A stretch of 64,000 nt of DNA from the NCBI GenBank assembly GCA_023079485.1, contig CM041115.1:42542305-42606304 (forward strand), in the 5' to 3' direction. Below the pieces are notes generated by a model, which was given only the letters and a program-made list of their open reading frames with translations, was not told the DNA's origin and ran no database searches. Positions within the stretch are counted from its first letter, which is position 1. Each line of letters begins with the position of its first letter. Made by a program: the position numbers and the translations under genes. Below, piece after piece: positions 49,319-60,762 of the stretch. The stretch comes from Archilochus colubris. Lineage: Eukaryota > Chordata > Aves > Apodiformes > Trochilidae.

Positions 49319-52300
49319 GCTTATATAATATATGTCCCAGTTCATATATACAGTATACCATGAGTTCACTGAATAGAAGTTGTGTAGTGCACAGAATAAC
49401 TTTTCTTTTTTTAAAATTCTTTGAAAAATTTATTTATATTCTAATAGTGTAATAAAAACTTACATTTTGGTGGAAATGAGTATGTAGTTTCCTACTGCAT
49501 AGCAAGCAAACCACACTTTGAGTTTCACACCAAGTTAATTTTCAATCCTGAACTGCATTTCATTTATACTTTCTGCATTATTTTTTACTCCTGTAATTTT
49601 CTCATTAATTTTGGATATGAGAAAGAGTAATAGTATTTAAAGATGGGTGACAAAAACCTAATTATTTTGGTTGTACACCATTCTTTGGTAAAGATTACTT
49701 AAAATGAGTTGGAGCAAAACTATAAGTTTTTATTATTTATGCTTGTGTCTGTCATGGTAATGTTAAATTTCTAATTATTAGTTCTACAATACTTAATCAT
49801 CTGTTCACTGTTAGCATGAATTGCTAGTTTGTTTTCAGAAAAAATGAGAAGCCTGGTGGAGACCAAAGCTTTATAATACAAGACCCTTTCTCAGTGGTTA
49901 CAGATAATAAAAGCACATCACAATACATCTTGGCCATTAACTGCTGACCTCTGGCATGCAGTGGAGCCATATAACTGAATAATTCCATTTGTGGAGAGAG
50001 TGATTATAAGAAATGGAATTTAAGTGCAGCAACATGATCAAGGAAATGCTTGATGATGATGTAAACAGTTATGGACAGTAATAGAAAAAACCCTCCCTCT
50101 TTTGATGGCCCTGGGCTAGTTATTTTACTGTGTTGAAAGTTTACTGTATTTTACTGATCATTAAAAATGTGAATAATAACTGTCCTTTCTTTGTGAAGGG
50201 GGCACAATTCTGCTGGTGAAATACTGTTCAATAAAAATAATACCGTTCTCTTGTTCTTTATCAAGCATTTTTCTGATGATGGCATGTAGAAATGTATCCA
50301 GAGTAAGAAAGTGTTTCTCTAAAATTTTCTTATTTACAAAGGACAAAGAAGAATGATACACAAATTCTGGATTGAGTAAAGACTATTTCTAGAAAATAAA
50401 TGAAATTCAAGCTTAATTTAAGACTGTGAAAAAGGTTCAGAAGTACATAGCGATAACCAAATTGTCAAATTAAGTTAGAAATGCTGATTTTACAGATGCA
50501 AATAAGACTATGATAGACAAGTTAGGATATTTGATATTCGTTGTAACTTTTTAAAAAAAGTTAATACTCTGAGGTGAATGCAGAGGTTGTGCACATAAAT
50601 TACAGTTGCCTATTAAGAAAGGAGCTCAAGTATAGATGAAATACAATATTTAACATCCATTTATATACTAAATAAATTCTAAAATAATATTTATCAGATT
50701 AATATGTATGCAGTATGCATTAGGTTAATAATTTAAGAACTTTTTTATTTTATTTTTTTCCCTCAGGAAAAGTAGCGATTGTGAGGATTGGAAAGATCTT
50801 TTATTATTCTAGTGGATATGTATTTAGTACAGGTTCTATTCTGTGAAAGCACAGAGATTATTAAAATCTTGAACACTTTGCATTTATAGCAATCTTACAG
50901 GTATGTGCTGCATCAGTTTCTCTCCTCCTTTATAATACTGAAACTGTCCTAATATAACAAAAATTGCTGTCATGGTAGTAAAAATACAAATATCACCAAA
51001 TTTCTCGCAGGTTTGTTTTTCAGCTTATCCTTGTAGTGTGTGTTAACTCTGACAGTCTCAAATGCTGGATTCTAGAATAACTTTATTCAAAGAGCATTTC
51101 AGTTATTTAATATTCAAACTATGTGAATGCTGTGTCTTTTGAAAAGCATTTCTCATATTCTAATATTAAGACATTATCTTATCACAGTAGTGGGTAGAAA
51201 TCAGTAAATGAAATATATTCCCCATTGCCGTACATATGCTTGTTATTCATATGTGGCCTCCTGACATGCACTGAAGCTACTTTTTTCCTATATAAAGAGT
51301 AGAATTAAATGAATTATGAATGAGGCTTTATGAATGAAATCTAATCTGAATGTTGGAAGATATTTCAAGTAAATATCCAGCAAATAAATACAGTGATGAA
51401 ACTTGAGAAATATAGTAATACTGTGTGCCATTTAGTCACATCAAAGTATACACACTTAATATAATTTTCAGGGTTATTCAGAACTTTCATATAGTTTCTT
51501 CCATCTCTCTACCTTTCTCATTTGTTTTTCTCCTGTTGTGTTGGTCAAAATGTCTAATAAATAGCCTCTGCTCTCCACAAATATGGTTTAGTGACCTCCT
51601 AGTGCAGCTGTTCAGCATCTGTCAGGCACAAAGCTTTACTGGTAGGTTTCATAAACAAAATGGGGAATCCTTTTACAGTCAGTCTTACCAACTTAGTCTA
51701 AACCAACTTAGAATAATTGAAATTATGAAATACTCTTGGTAGGCAATATCTTTTGTAGAATATATATAATTTTAGTGCATGGAATCAGTTAATCTACGAT
51801 CAGATCATGCAAACATTTACAATAGTAACATTAGTATGCATGTCTTGATAGCAATTCACTTTTCACAGCCTGAAGCATATTTTTCTGTGTGTTCACTCAT
51901 TATTTCTCTACCTGTCTGAACACTTATGTAAGTGATTTTTCTCCCTTTTTGCCATGTTCGGGAGTCAGTGCTGCAAGAGGTCACAGAATGAGTAAGAGGT
52001 CAGCCAACAGTAATACCAGATGACAGAAGCAGATTTTTCTTTCTGTTCTCCGTCATCGGTTTTACTTCTTGCATTTGACATACAACAGTTGTAATTGCCT
52101 TCAGTTACTCTATTTATCTCTCAGTTTCTGACCTTTCACATCCTTCTGGGTCAGTGACAGCTGGAGAAACAACCTGTGGTTGTTGGAACTTGGATTTCTT
52201 CCTTACTTAATGATAGTGGCCTGCATTTCTTAGTTTTGTGGTTTTGAAGAACAACCTAGACTGCTATATATTAACCAGATTTTGCAGCCTGTGGATCAAA

Positions 52301-55122
52301 TTGCTGTTTCCATTCCTTCGGTTTCATCTGGGTTGCCAATCTGCTGGAATCCATTTGGTCAAGATTACTTTGGGAGCTGGGGTAAGGTTCAGGACAAAAT
52401 CTGTTGAAGAAAAGCACCTAGCAGAGATAAAAAGTTTCTGCAGATCACCTGGCAAATTCTGTTTTCTCATATATACAAGGTACCAGTAACAACAGCAAAT
52501 GAACATTAGCAAGCAGAAGTTTTGTTACCTTTGTAAAAGCACTTCAAACAGAACTACGCTAAGCATAGGTTTAAACTAACCATATTAGAAAAGAAAAAAA
52601 AAATGTTTCTGAAAGAGATATTAGGATGTATTCCGGGAGTTTTTTTAACTAAATTGATATAAGACTTCTAGGTGAAAGAGTATAGACATGAAGTCTACTG
52701 TAGAACGTATTAGTTTAATTAATCTCAAGCTGCAAGCTGTATTTTTTTCTTTTCTTTTTTCTTTCTTTTCTTTTTTACCTTTTCCATATACTTTTTTTTT
52801 TGTTTTACCTATTTTCCCCAAATTTTCTGTATTTTTATAAAATAGTCACAGCCTTACGTTTAGGGTTTTTTGTGTGGTATTATGCAATATGAATTTCCCT
52901 AAATTGTTGCATTTACTGTTGCAACTCTGCTTTGGGGTGATTGCTTTGTTTTGAGATATCAGTAGTGTTTGTCCTAAGAAGATGAGAAAAAACCATAATT
53001 ATGGGAACGTATTTTTTGTGGTATTCTAGTATAAAATACTGTACATTTTCATAGGGGTTTTCTGGAAACAATAGTGTGAAGCAGCATTAAGCTATGCCTA
53101 TCACTATGTGGTCCATGTATACACACCATGTAACTGCAAATGGTTGATTGTATTTTGAATGAACTAATTTGTTCTTAGGTGAATATTCAGGACTGCATCC
53201 AAGCCAGTCTTCAATTCCACACAAATTGTGTCCTGATGAGTTAATTCCCAGCACCATAACACATCAGCCAAACAGAATGGAATCACATGTATTTGCTAAT
53301 GGTGCTACTTTCACTATACCACACTATACAATACTGTACTATAGAAATTAGTCTAAGCCCAAGGCTGCAATTAATAAAGAGATGTCACAAAGGACTTTCA
53401 GTATATATCCAAAGGAAGACTATGGAATTACGTATCTTGTTGTCCTTTTGTGTTAAGATACTGTTAAAATCGTCTAGGATAGGAATTTAGTGTACCACAT
53501 CACTGACCTCATAATTAATAGTTACACTAAAATACTTTTTTTGATTTTCTTAATCTCTTTCTGTTGCGTCTTACATTCTTTTAATTCATATTTTATATTG
53601 TTACATTAAAAAGTACGTGATAAAGTAACTTGAAATCAGAAAAGGTTGGTGGCTGGAACATGAATTAGAATGAGGATCTCTTCTGTTCTGTAGGGGATGT
53701 CTTTCTATTTCAAGTAGTTTTTAAGATGGTGGATTTTTTTGAAATGTAATCTCAAAAGATTGTAGGATATTAATATATCAGTGAAGAGTGTTATGCTACA
53801 GAATGGTAAAATTTCTCTATTAAATATTCTAATAAATAAATGCTAAACCATTGAACTTCAATCTTCAAATCATTTTGATCTTGACATTTGATAACTCATA
53901 ATGTTTCTATTTCTAATTCATGCCGGAATTATTATTTAAACTTTGTGGGTACAGAGAGCAAAATATTAAAAAAGGGGGAAATGAAGGAAAAAATTCAAAC
54001 TAAAGCAAGCCAAACCAAAGCAAACCAAAGCAAATTAAAACAAGCTTTTGAGTTTTCTCTGTCACTGTACATCTGCACAAAGAAATTATTCAGCACTGTT
54101 GAAGGACTGATGAAAAGGACAATAGGTGCCACCCACACAGAAGTTTTGTCTTTCAAAAACAATTCAGTTTAGGTCTATGCAGCTCTGAGTTACAGTTTCT
54201 GCTTTCTTCCCTCTGAACTGTTTTCACGTGTTTATTCTTCTGCTGCTTCTTATGTGCTAAATCTAAAATGAACCATTTTGCATGGTTCTAGTTGGCAGAT
54301 GTCCAGAAGAATTCTAAGGGCAGCTCCTTGTGGCAGTGAACAGGTTATTGTTGTGGAAATGGTAGATTGGTAAATTGCTTTCCATTAAACTTAGCCTCAG
54401 TCTGTAGCTACTTGAGCTGTGCATTATACTTATAACTGTATTTATCATTTGAATAAACCTTCTTCCTCCCTTTTTTTTTTACCCACCAGCCACTTTGTTC
54501 TCCTTTCCAAAATACTTATCAATATCAGTTACCCTTTATTTTTATAGGCTGGCTTATTGACTCTTTCTTGAAACATATATTTTCATTTCCTTATTCTTGC
54601 ATACTCTGTACTTTTCCATTTGGAATGCACTTTTTCTGTACATGAATAACTGAAATCCTTGTAAGCTTAAAGATGTAATATTGTCAAAGACTAGATTTCT
54701 TGTCTCATTACATTAGTTCTTCAGATCTGTGAGGAAAGTATATTATTGCTATTTTCAAAACTTTCTTTGCCTATGAAAGAACTGCATTTCCTTGGCTTTC
54801 TGCTCAATTATTAAACATATGTATTATTTTTCTGCTTATAGTAACCATCGTTTGCAGAAGCCTTTGAGCCCTTCTACTTCTTATGGCTGAAACTTACCTC
54901 ACTTTTGTTATTCCAGTACTCTAGATCCAGTTACTTTAATGTGGTATTCATACCCTCCTCTATGATATTAGTAACTTCTACCAGAATAAAAGGCAGTGCC
55001 TTTTAATTTTATATTATCATTAGCACCTCTTTTATTTTATGGCAAAATTAATAATTATTCCTAGAAGTCTCATAGCTGGTCTTGCAGGAATAATGTTATA
55101 AGTTCCATGTAGCTTTATAGTG
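49319..55122. other. AT-rich noncoding DNA, no gene seen
   Basis: No exon-like signal. It contains a pyrimidine-rich TTTTC/TTTCT tract at about 52,742-52,777 and a degenerate AAACCAAAGC repeat at about 53,998-54,043. The open frames at 51,425-51,742 and 53,888-54,172 lack any recognisable domain; part of the latter is a product of the AAACCAAAGC repeat. Confidence 0.45.
53998..54043 (+). repeat. Degenerate (AAACCAAAGC)n repeat
   Basis: About four imperfect copies of a CAAANCAAAG-like decamer in an A-rich context. Confidence 0.7.
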
Positions 55123-56035
55123 CATAGAATCATAGAATAGTTTGAGTTGAAAGAGAACTTTAAAGATCAACTAGTCTGTGTAGGGACCAGGGACTTCTTC
55201 AACTAGATTAGGCTGACGGGAATCTCATATAGCCTGTCACTGAATGTTTCCAGCGATATGGCATCCACAACCTCTATGACCACCTGTTCCAGTGTTTCAC
55301 TGCTCTAATCATTAAAAAGATTTCCTCCTTATACCTAGTCTAAATCTGTCCTCTTTCTGTTTAAAACTATTACACCTCATCCTAATGCTTCAGGCCCTGC
55401 TAAAAATATTATCCTCATCTTTCTTACAGTCCCCTTTTAAGTAGGAAAAGGATCAGCTAAGTCTCACCAGAACCACCTTTTCTGCAGGGTGAAGAACCCC
55501 ATCTCTCTCAGCCTTTCTTCCTAGGAGAGATGTTGCAGCATGCTATGCATTTTTGTGGGCCTCCTCTGGACCCATTCCAATAGGTCCATGTCTTGCCTGT
55601 GCTGAGGACTCTAGAGGTGGAGGGAATATTGCATGTGCGGTCTCACAAGAGCAGAGTAGAGGAGTGCAATCACCTCCTTTGACCTTCTGGTCCCACTTCT
55701 TTTGACTGCTGACTTTCTGGACTGAGCACTCATGGCTGATTCATGCTGAGTTTTTCATCCAACAGTACCCTCAAGTCCTTTTCTGCAGGGATGCCTTATA
55801 TTCCTTTATTCCCCAGCCTGTGTTGTAAGATACTTAACCCAGGCCCCTCTTGCGTGTCAACTGCAACACACAAATTTCTGTCTTCAATCTCTTTGAAGGT
55901 GTACTTGATGCCACTTTTAGTGTCACTGCTGAAGATGTAAAACAGAACTGGTCTTAATACAGACCCATGAGGGACAACACTTGTATATTGGGCCATTGAC
56001 CACTATTCTCTTGATGCGAGAGACCAGTGGATGCA
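55123..56035 (-). mobile_element. CR1 LINE, about 0.9 kb, old
   Basis: The 3' end at 55,123 shows CATAGAATCATAGAATAG with TTTGAGTTGAAAGAGA. Inside are the reverse complements of CR1 3' segments: GGCATCCACAACCTCTATGA, TCTCTCAGCCTTTCTTCCTA, GGGCCTCCTCTGGACCCATT and GTGCGGTCTCACAAGAGCAG. The far end still encodes a degraded motif-B/C region (SVVPHGSVLRPVLFYIF). Many frameshifts; 5'-truncated near 56,035. Confidence 0.92.
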
Positions 56036-56861
56036 ATCAATGCAAATAGATTAGTTGAATTTTTTTCCTTGTGTCTGAACAATCCATTTTTTTTAAAGGA
56101 AGATGATAAATACATGTAGCATAGTCCAATTCTGATCACTCTCTTGTGAATTAGCCTGTTTGCATTTATCTTTGTTTTTTCATTATTTCAAAGCTTAGCA
56201 GTATTCAGGCTGTGTTTATGTGAACACATGCAGCATGCAAACAATGTGATAGTGGCATGAATATTCTTTTTTATTTGGACTGCCCATTGCATTAAGTAAA
56301 GTCTTTTACTGTTATTTGTGTTCTCATTTGTGGTAATATGCCCAGATGTTACAAACTAGGGCGTTTAGTCAGTAGGGAGTTCATGGCATGGCTTTAAAGA
56401 ATGTGTTTTAACTTCTTAACATGTAATTTCCAGCTAAATATAATCTGTTGCCAAAATTTACATCTGACGAGTCATGCTGAATTCTGTGGGATTAAAATGT
56501 GCTTCATGTTAATATTGTTTTAATTGCATTACAGAACTACGCCTATATCTGATACAACAGCTGCAATACTTTGAATGATCTCTAGAATTTATTAATGGTT
56601 GTGTAGTGTGTCTAAAGATTAGTCTAGCCCCCTTATTCTTTGTAAAAACATACATACGCTCTCTGAAGAAATTTTAATATCCCATTTTAGTTATGACTAT
56701 GAAAAAAGGGCCACCATTTACCAGCATATTATAATATGTTCCAAAGATTGAATATTTATATTTAAAAAGGAAAAGATGGAACTATTTGAGGTTTTTAATC
56801 TGTATTTTTAAATTTTAGAAATAAACCCCGCTTTTAAATATCAGAAAGTTTTCTTGTTAAG
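56036..56861. other. Noncoding DNA between CR1 and LTR fragment
   Basis: AT-rich sequence with no repeat or gene recognised. Confidence 0.45.
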
Positions 56862-57075
56862 TGTGATGGTTTAACTTTGGCTGGCTTCCTTGTACCCACC
56901 CAACTGTTCTGTCACTCCTCATACTCAGAAGAGAAGAGAAGATGAAAAAAGCTCATGGATTGAGATAAGGGCAGGGAGATCAATCCCCTATTGCCATCAC
57001 AAACAAACCAGACTTGATTTGAGGAAGTTCTAATTTTCCTGTGTTCTGCATGTGAAAATAATTATCGAAGATGTG
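56862..57075. mobile_element. Avian ERV LTR fragment (TguLTR5-like, tentative)
   Basis: TGTGATGGTTTAACTTTGGC, GCTGGC, GGATTGAGATAAGGGCAGGG, GAGATCAATC, CATCACAAACAAACCAGACT and TTGATTTGAGGAAGTT follow, in order, a long terminal repeat I know from songbird and other Neoaves genomes (TGATGGTTTAACCCCAGCTG ... GTTGAGATAAG ... GGCAGGGAGATCACTCACC ... ACAGACTCGACTTGGGG). It is about 200 bp, diverged and incomplete, with no viral genes beside it, so it is probably a solo-LTR remnant. The family name is from memory and uncertain, and orientation is not assigned. Confidence 0.65.
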
Positions 57076-57124
57076 CTTCACAATTGTTAAGAAAATCTTC
57101 TGAGAAGAATTACATGTTTCTTAT

Positions 57125-58460
57125 TTTTCTAGTTTGGACATCCAGTTCTAGTGTGTCACCACTCTCACAGTAAAGAGTGACATTTTTATGTTTAATTTAA
57201 CTCTACTCTCAGTTTAAAATTGTTGTCACTTTTCTTGGCACTACAGACCTTAGTAAAACATCCATCTCTGCCTTTCTTATAAGAACCGTCTAGGTACCGA
57301 AAAGCTGCAGCTAGGTCTCATGAGAGCCTTCTTTTCTGCAGGCTGAAGAACATCATTTTTCTCAGCTTTCTTTAGGTCCAGCAACCTAAGCATTTTTGAG
57401 TCCCTCCTCTTGAACTGATCGAGTAGGTCCAGGCTTTTCTTTTACTGAGGACTCCAGAGCTGAATGCATGGTACTCCAGGTGTGGTCTCACAAGAGTGGA
57501 GCAGAGTGGAAGAATTGCCTCACTCAACCCGATGGCCAGTCTTCTTTTGATGCAGCCCAGGATGTTGTTTGCTTTCTGAGCTGCTCAGACACTGTTATTT
57601 CATGTCCCATCTTTTTGTCCACCAGCGTGCCAAAGTCCTTCTCCAAAGCCTTGCTCTCGATTCATTCATCCCTTAATCTATGTTGATGCTATCGATTGCC
57701 TTGATCCAGGTGTAGGACCCTCTGCTTGGTCTTGTTAAACTTCACAGGGTTAATGTGACCCCACTTCTCAAGCCTATCAACGTCCCTCTGCATTGCATCC
57801 CTTCCCTCAAGGATACCAACTACATCACTCAGCTTGATGCCATTTGAATACTTGCTGAGGATGCACTCATTCGCACCATCTATTTCATTAATAAAGATTT
57901 TTAACAGTGCCGGTCCCAGTATGGACCTGTCAAGATATTGCTGGCTTCCAACTGGTGTCACTGACTATAACTCTTTAGATGCGACCAGTCAGCCAGTTCC
58001 TTCTCCATCTAATAATCCAACTGTAAAACCCACATGTCTCCAATTCCAGTCCCATGGCATAAATGCTGTGTGGGACTGTATCAAAGGCCTTACAGGAGTC
58101 TGGGTAGATGACATTATTTGCTCTTCTCCTGTCCACTGTTGCAGTTGCTCCCTTGTAGGAAGCCACCAAATCAGTCAGCCCCAGTTTGCCAAGCTGAAGC
58201 CGTTTTGGCTCTCTCCAGTCACCTCCTTGCCTTGCAAATGCTTCCATATGTCTTCTGGAAGGATATGACTGGTTAGTTTTGTCCAGACATATCCTCTTTA
58301 TTTTTTTTTAATATTGCTGTGAATTTTCCTTTTTTCTGGTCATTGTGGGCTTCACCTGGTGAAACTTTCCAAATATGATGTAGAGTGGCTTGGCAACTAG
58401 GTTAGGTCCCTCAAGGTCCCTCAGGATCTTGGTCTGGTGGATAGCTCAATACGTCTAATG
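57125..58460 (-). mobile_element. CR1 LINE, about 1.3 kb, 3' end missing
   Basis: The reverse complement of a long CR1 segment. GTCTCATGAGAGCCTTCTTT, CTCCAGGTGTGGTCTCACAA, ATGCAGCCCAGGATG, GTCCCTCTGCATTGCATCCC and CCGGTCCCAGTATGGACC follow the element from the 3' region into the reverse transcriptase. Continuing frames include CEAFDTVPHS-like sequence (CKAFDTVPHS, motif A) and a degraded motif C (YSNGIKL for FADDIKL). The usual roughly 100-bp tail with the terminal 8-bp repeat is absent; the copy begins abruptly about 50 bp after the LTR fragment. The 5' side fades near 58,460. Confidence 0.93.
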
Positions 58461-60302
58461 TGAATATTTTTCTTGTATGACTGATGCAGCCCCTGGAATA
58501 ATAAAACACACTTTTTACAATCAGGTTTCATTTTGCTTGTGAAACAAAACATATTTTTTTAAGATTTAAAGATTTAAATTGAAGATTTAAAAATTTTCTT
58601 AATAAATTCATTATTCTTTCCAAGACCTCACAAAAAAGACATTATTTCTTTTATTTTAGGCAACAGTAATTATTTTTTTTTTGTTCAATTTAGCTCCTGT
58701 TTTCATGATTTACAATTTCTTTCAATTTAAACTGACCTTAAAATGTTCAGGTATATGCTTTGCTATCTTTATATGTATTTTATAATTTCAGTCAACACTG
58801 AAGTGCATCTTCCCACCTATGAAGCACAGTAACTATTTACAATCAGAAAAATCAGTTAGGGCCAAAAAAAGTATGGAAGTCCATCTGGAATTGTATCTAT
58901 CTTATGTTTTTTAAGAGAAAAAACCTTTTACAATTTTTCTTTTATCAGTTGAAATCTGGAGCCATCTGTAGTGCAAAAGAAGTCAAAGTATTGCAACTCT
59001 CTATTTTTCCCTCTCTCTTGTGTTGTTGTATAGTTTTGTTTTGTTTTGTTTTGAAACTACTGTTAATTCCTCTTTACTGCATGAGCCTAATCTTAATAGA
59101 AATAGGTCTTCTTGGCATCTGGCCAAATTATTAATTACGACGTTTGTTTACGTGTTTTACTATTTTATGTGTTTTACATTTGGTTCTACTTTAGGAGGTG
59201 TGATTGTGCAAAATCCCAACAGTGTTTCTTACAGTTCAAAATTTCTCGTATTTAATATAAACTTTTGTATATGAAAAATGAGTAGGAAATACATAATTTG
59301 ACAGAATATTACATGTTATCTGTACTTGCAGGTTTGCCTTCGAATCCAAGAATAGATTTTTATCCTTTATGTATTGTAGTAAGTACGGCAAACTCTTCAA
59401 ATAGTAGTCTTAATTTAGTATTAAAATAGTGTCTGTTAATGACTGCCTCTTCTAATTCATTCTTCATAAGGAGACAGCATAGTTAATATTCAGAAAATAT
59501 TTAATCTTAACATTTTTGTCAGTGTTTTGTCCAGAGTTATTGTAATAAATAAAGGGGATTTAGTTATTTTCAGGGAAGGGATTCTGAAAGTTTTTTTCTG
59601 TATTAATTTGGTTAATACTATGTTTGAAATATTTTTGAGAAGCAAAGATCTGGGAAGCACTTTGTGTCAGGTAATTTGAAATGTTTGATTAGAATAATTT
59701 GCATCCCACTTGGTTTAAACATATTTTAACAGTTGTTAAAGCTAAAAATATTTACTATTCTTCTCTAAAAATCTCAGCTGAAAGAACAGGTATTATTATT
59801 TTAACTGTGGAATACTTGGGCAAATTTTTTGAGGTTTTTTTCTGAGGTGAAATTTTGGAAATCTGCTCCTTCTTTGTTGTCTCTGTGTGTGAAAGTGGGT
59901 GTGTAGATTTTCATGTTCTGAATAGAATTTTGAATTTAGCACTTTTAAAAATGTGCAGAGCCCAAACCAGTCTCTGATTAGTAGAAATAAGACAAAGCCA
60001 GCTTCTGGGTCCTTTTGTCTTGCTTGAAGTTGATTTCTACTAGGCATTAAGAGAAAGATTGCTAGATTAGGAGTTCAAATATTGCTTAGCAACTTCTTAA
60101 AACTTCTAGTTTGAAGAAGAAATTGAAAATGTGTTAAACAAATTTTGTAACAAACAGCTCCATTATTACATTGTCAAAGTAATAATTCAGGTTTCCTTCC
60201 CTTAATGTCTCAAACGAGGCCATTCTGTTACCACTGAGTCGTTTTATGTAAAATCTGTAAGAGAAGAAAAAAAAAATTCAGGAAGTTCAGAATACTTTAT
60301 AT
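58461..60302. other. Noncoding DNA, no gene seen
   Basis: AT-rich DNA with a short AAGATTTA repeat at about 58,560-58,591 and a TTTTG run near 59,035-59,052. The open frames are chance. Confidence 0.45.
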
Positions 60303-60762
60303 CTCCAGCGCAGAGCTACTAAGATGATTAAGGGAGTGGAACATCTCCCTTATGAGGAAAGGCTGAGGGAGCTGGGTCTCTTTAGTTTGGAGAAAAGGAG
60401 ACTGAGGGGTGACCTCATCAATGTTTTCAAATATGTAAGGGGTGAGTGTCAGGGAGATGGAGTTAGGCTCTTCTCAGTAGTGACCAGTGATAGGACAAGG
60501 GGTAATGGGTGTAAATTGGAGCATAGGAGGTTCAAGTTGAATATTCAAAAAAATTTTTTTACTGTAAGGGTGACAGAGCCCTGGAACAGGCTGCCCAGGG
60601 AGGTTGTGGAATCTCCTTCACTGGAGACATTCAAAACCCGTCTGGACATGTTCCTATGTGATGTACTCTAGGTGGCCCTGCTCTGGCAGGGGGGGTTGGA
60701 CTAGATGATCTTTCGAAGTCCCTTCCAACCCCTAGGATTCTGTGATTCTGTGATTCTGTGAT
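60303..60762 (+). mobile_element. CR1 LINE, young 460-bp 3' fragment
   Basis: Starts abruptly at CCAGCGCAGAGCTACTAAG and runs without major damage to the tail GGACTAGATGATCTTTCGAA, CCCTTCCAACCCCTAGG and three perfect ATTCTGTG units (60,737-60,760). It is nearly identical to the reverse complement of 14,260-14,720, so both belong to one subfamily. Confidence 0.97.
60324..60671 (+). pseudogene. CR1 ORF2 C-terminal fragment (115 codons)
   Basis: An open frame encoding only the C-terminal end of the CR1 polyprotein ([20 protein letters not shown] ... [10 protein letters not shown]), downstream of all reverse-transcriptase catalytic motifs. It differs from the matching part of the 14.3 kb copy at about five residues. 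It is a 5'-truncated relic with no promoter and no expected function; the first ATG is internal to the original protein. Confidence 0.9.

Noticed and set aside
51425..51742. 105-codon plus-strand open frame
   Set aside because: No domain, no splice signals and ordinary AT-rich composition; consistent with chance.
57834..58268. 144-codon plus-strand open frame
   Set aside because: It is antisense to the CR1 reverse-transcriptase remnant on the minus strand; the reverse frame contains CKAFDTVPHS.
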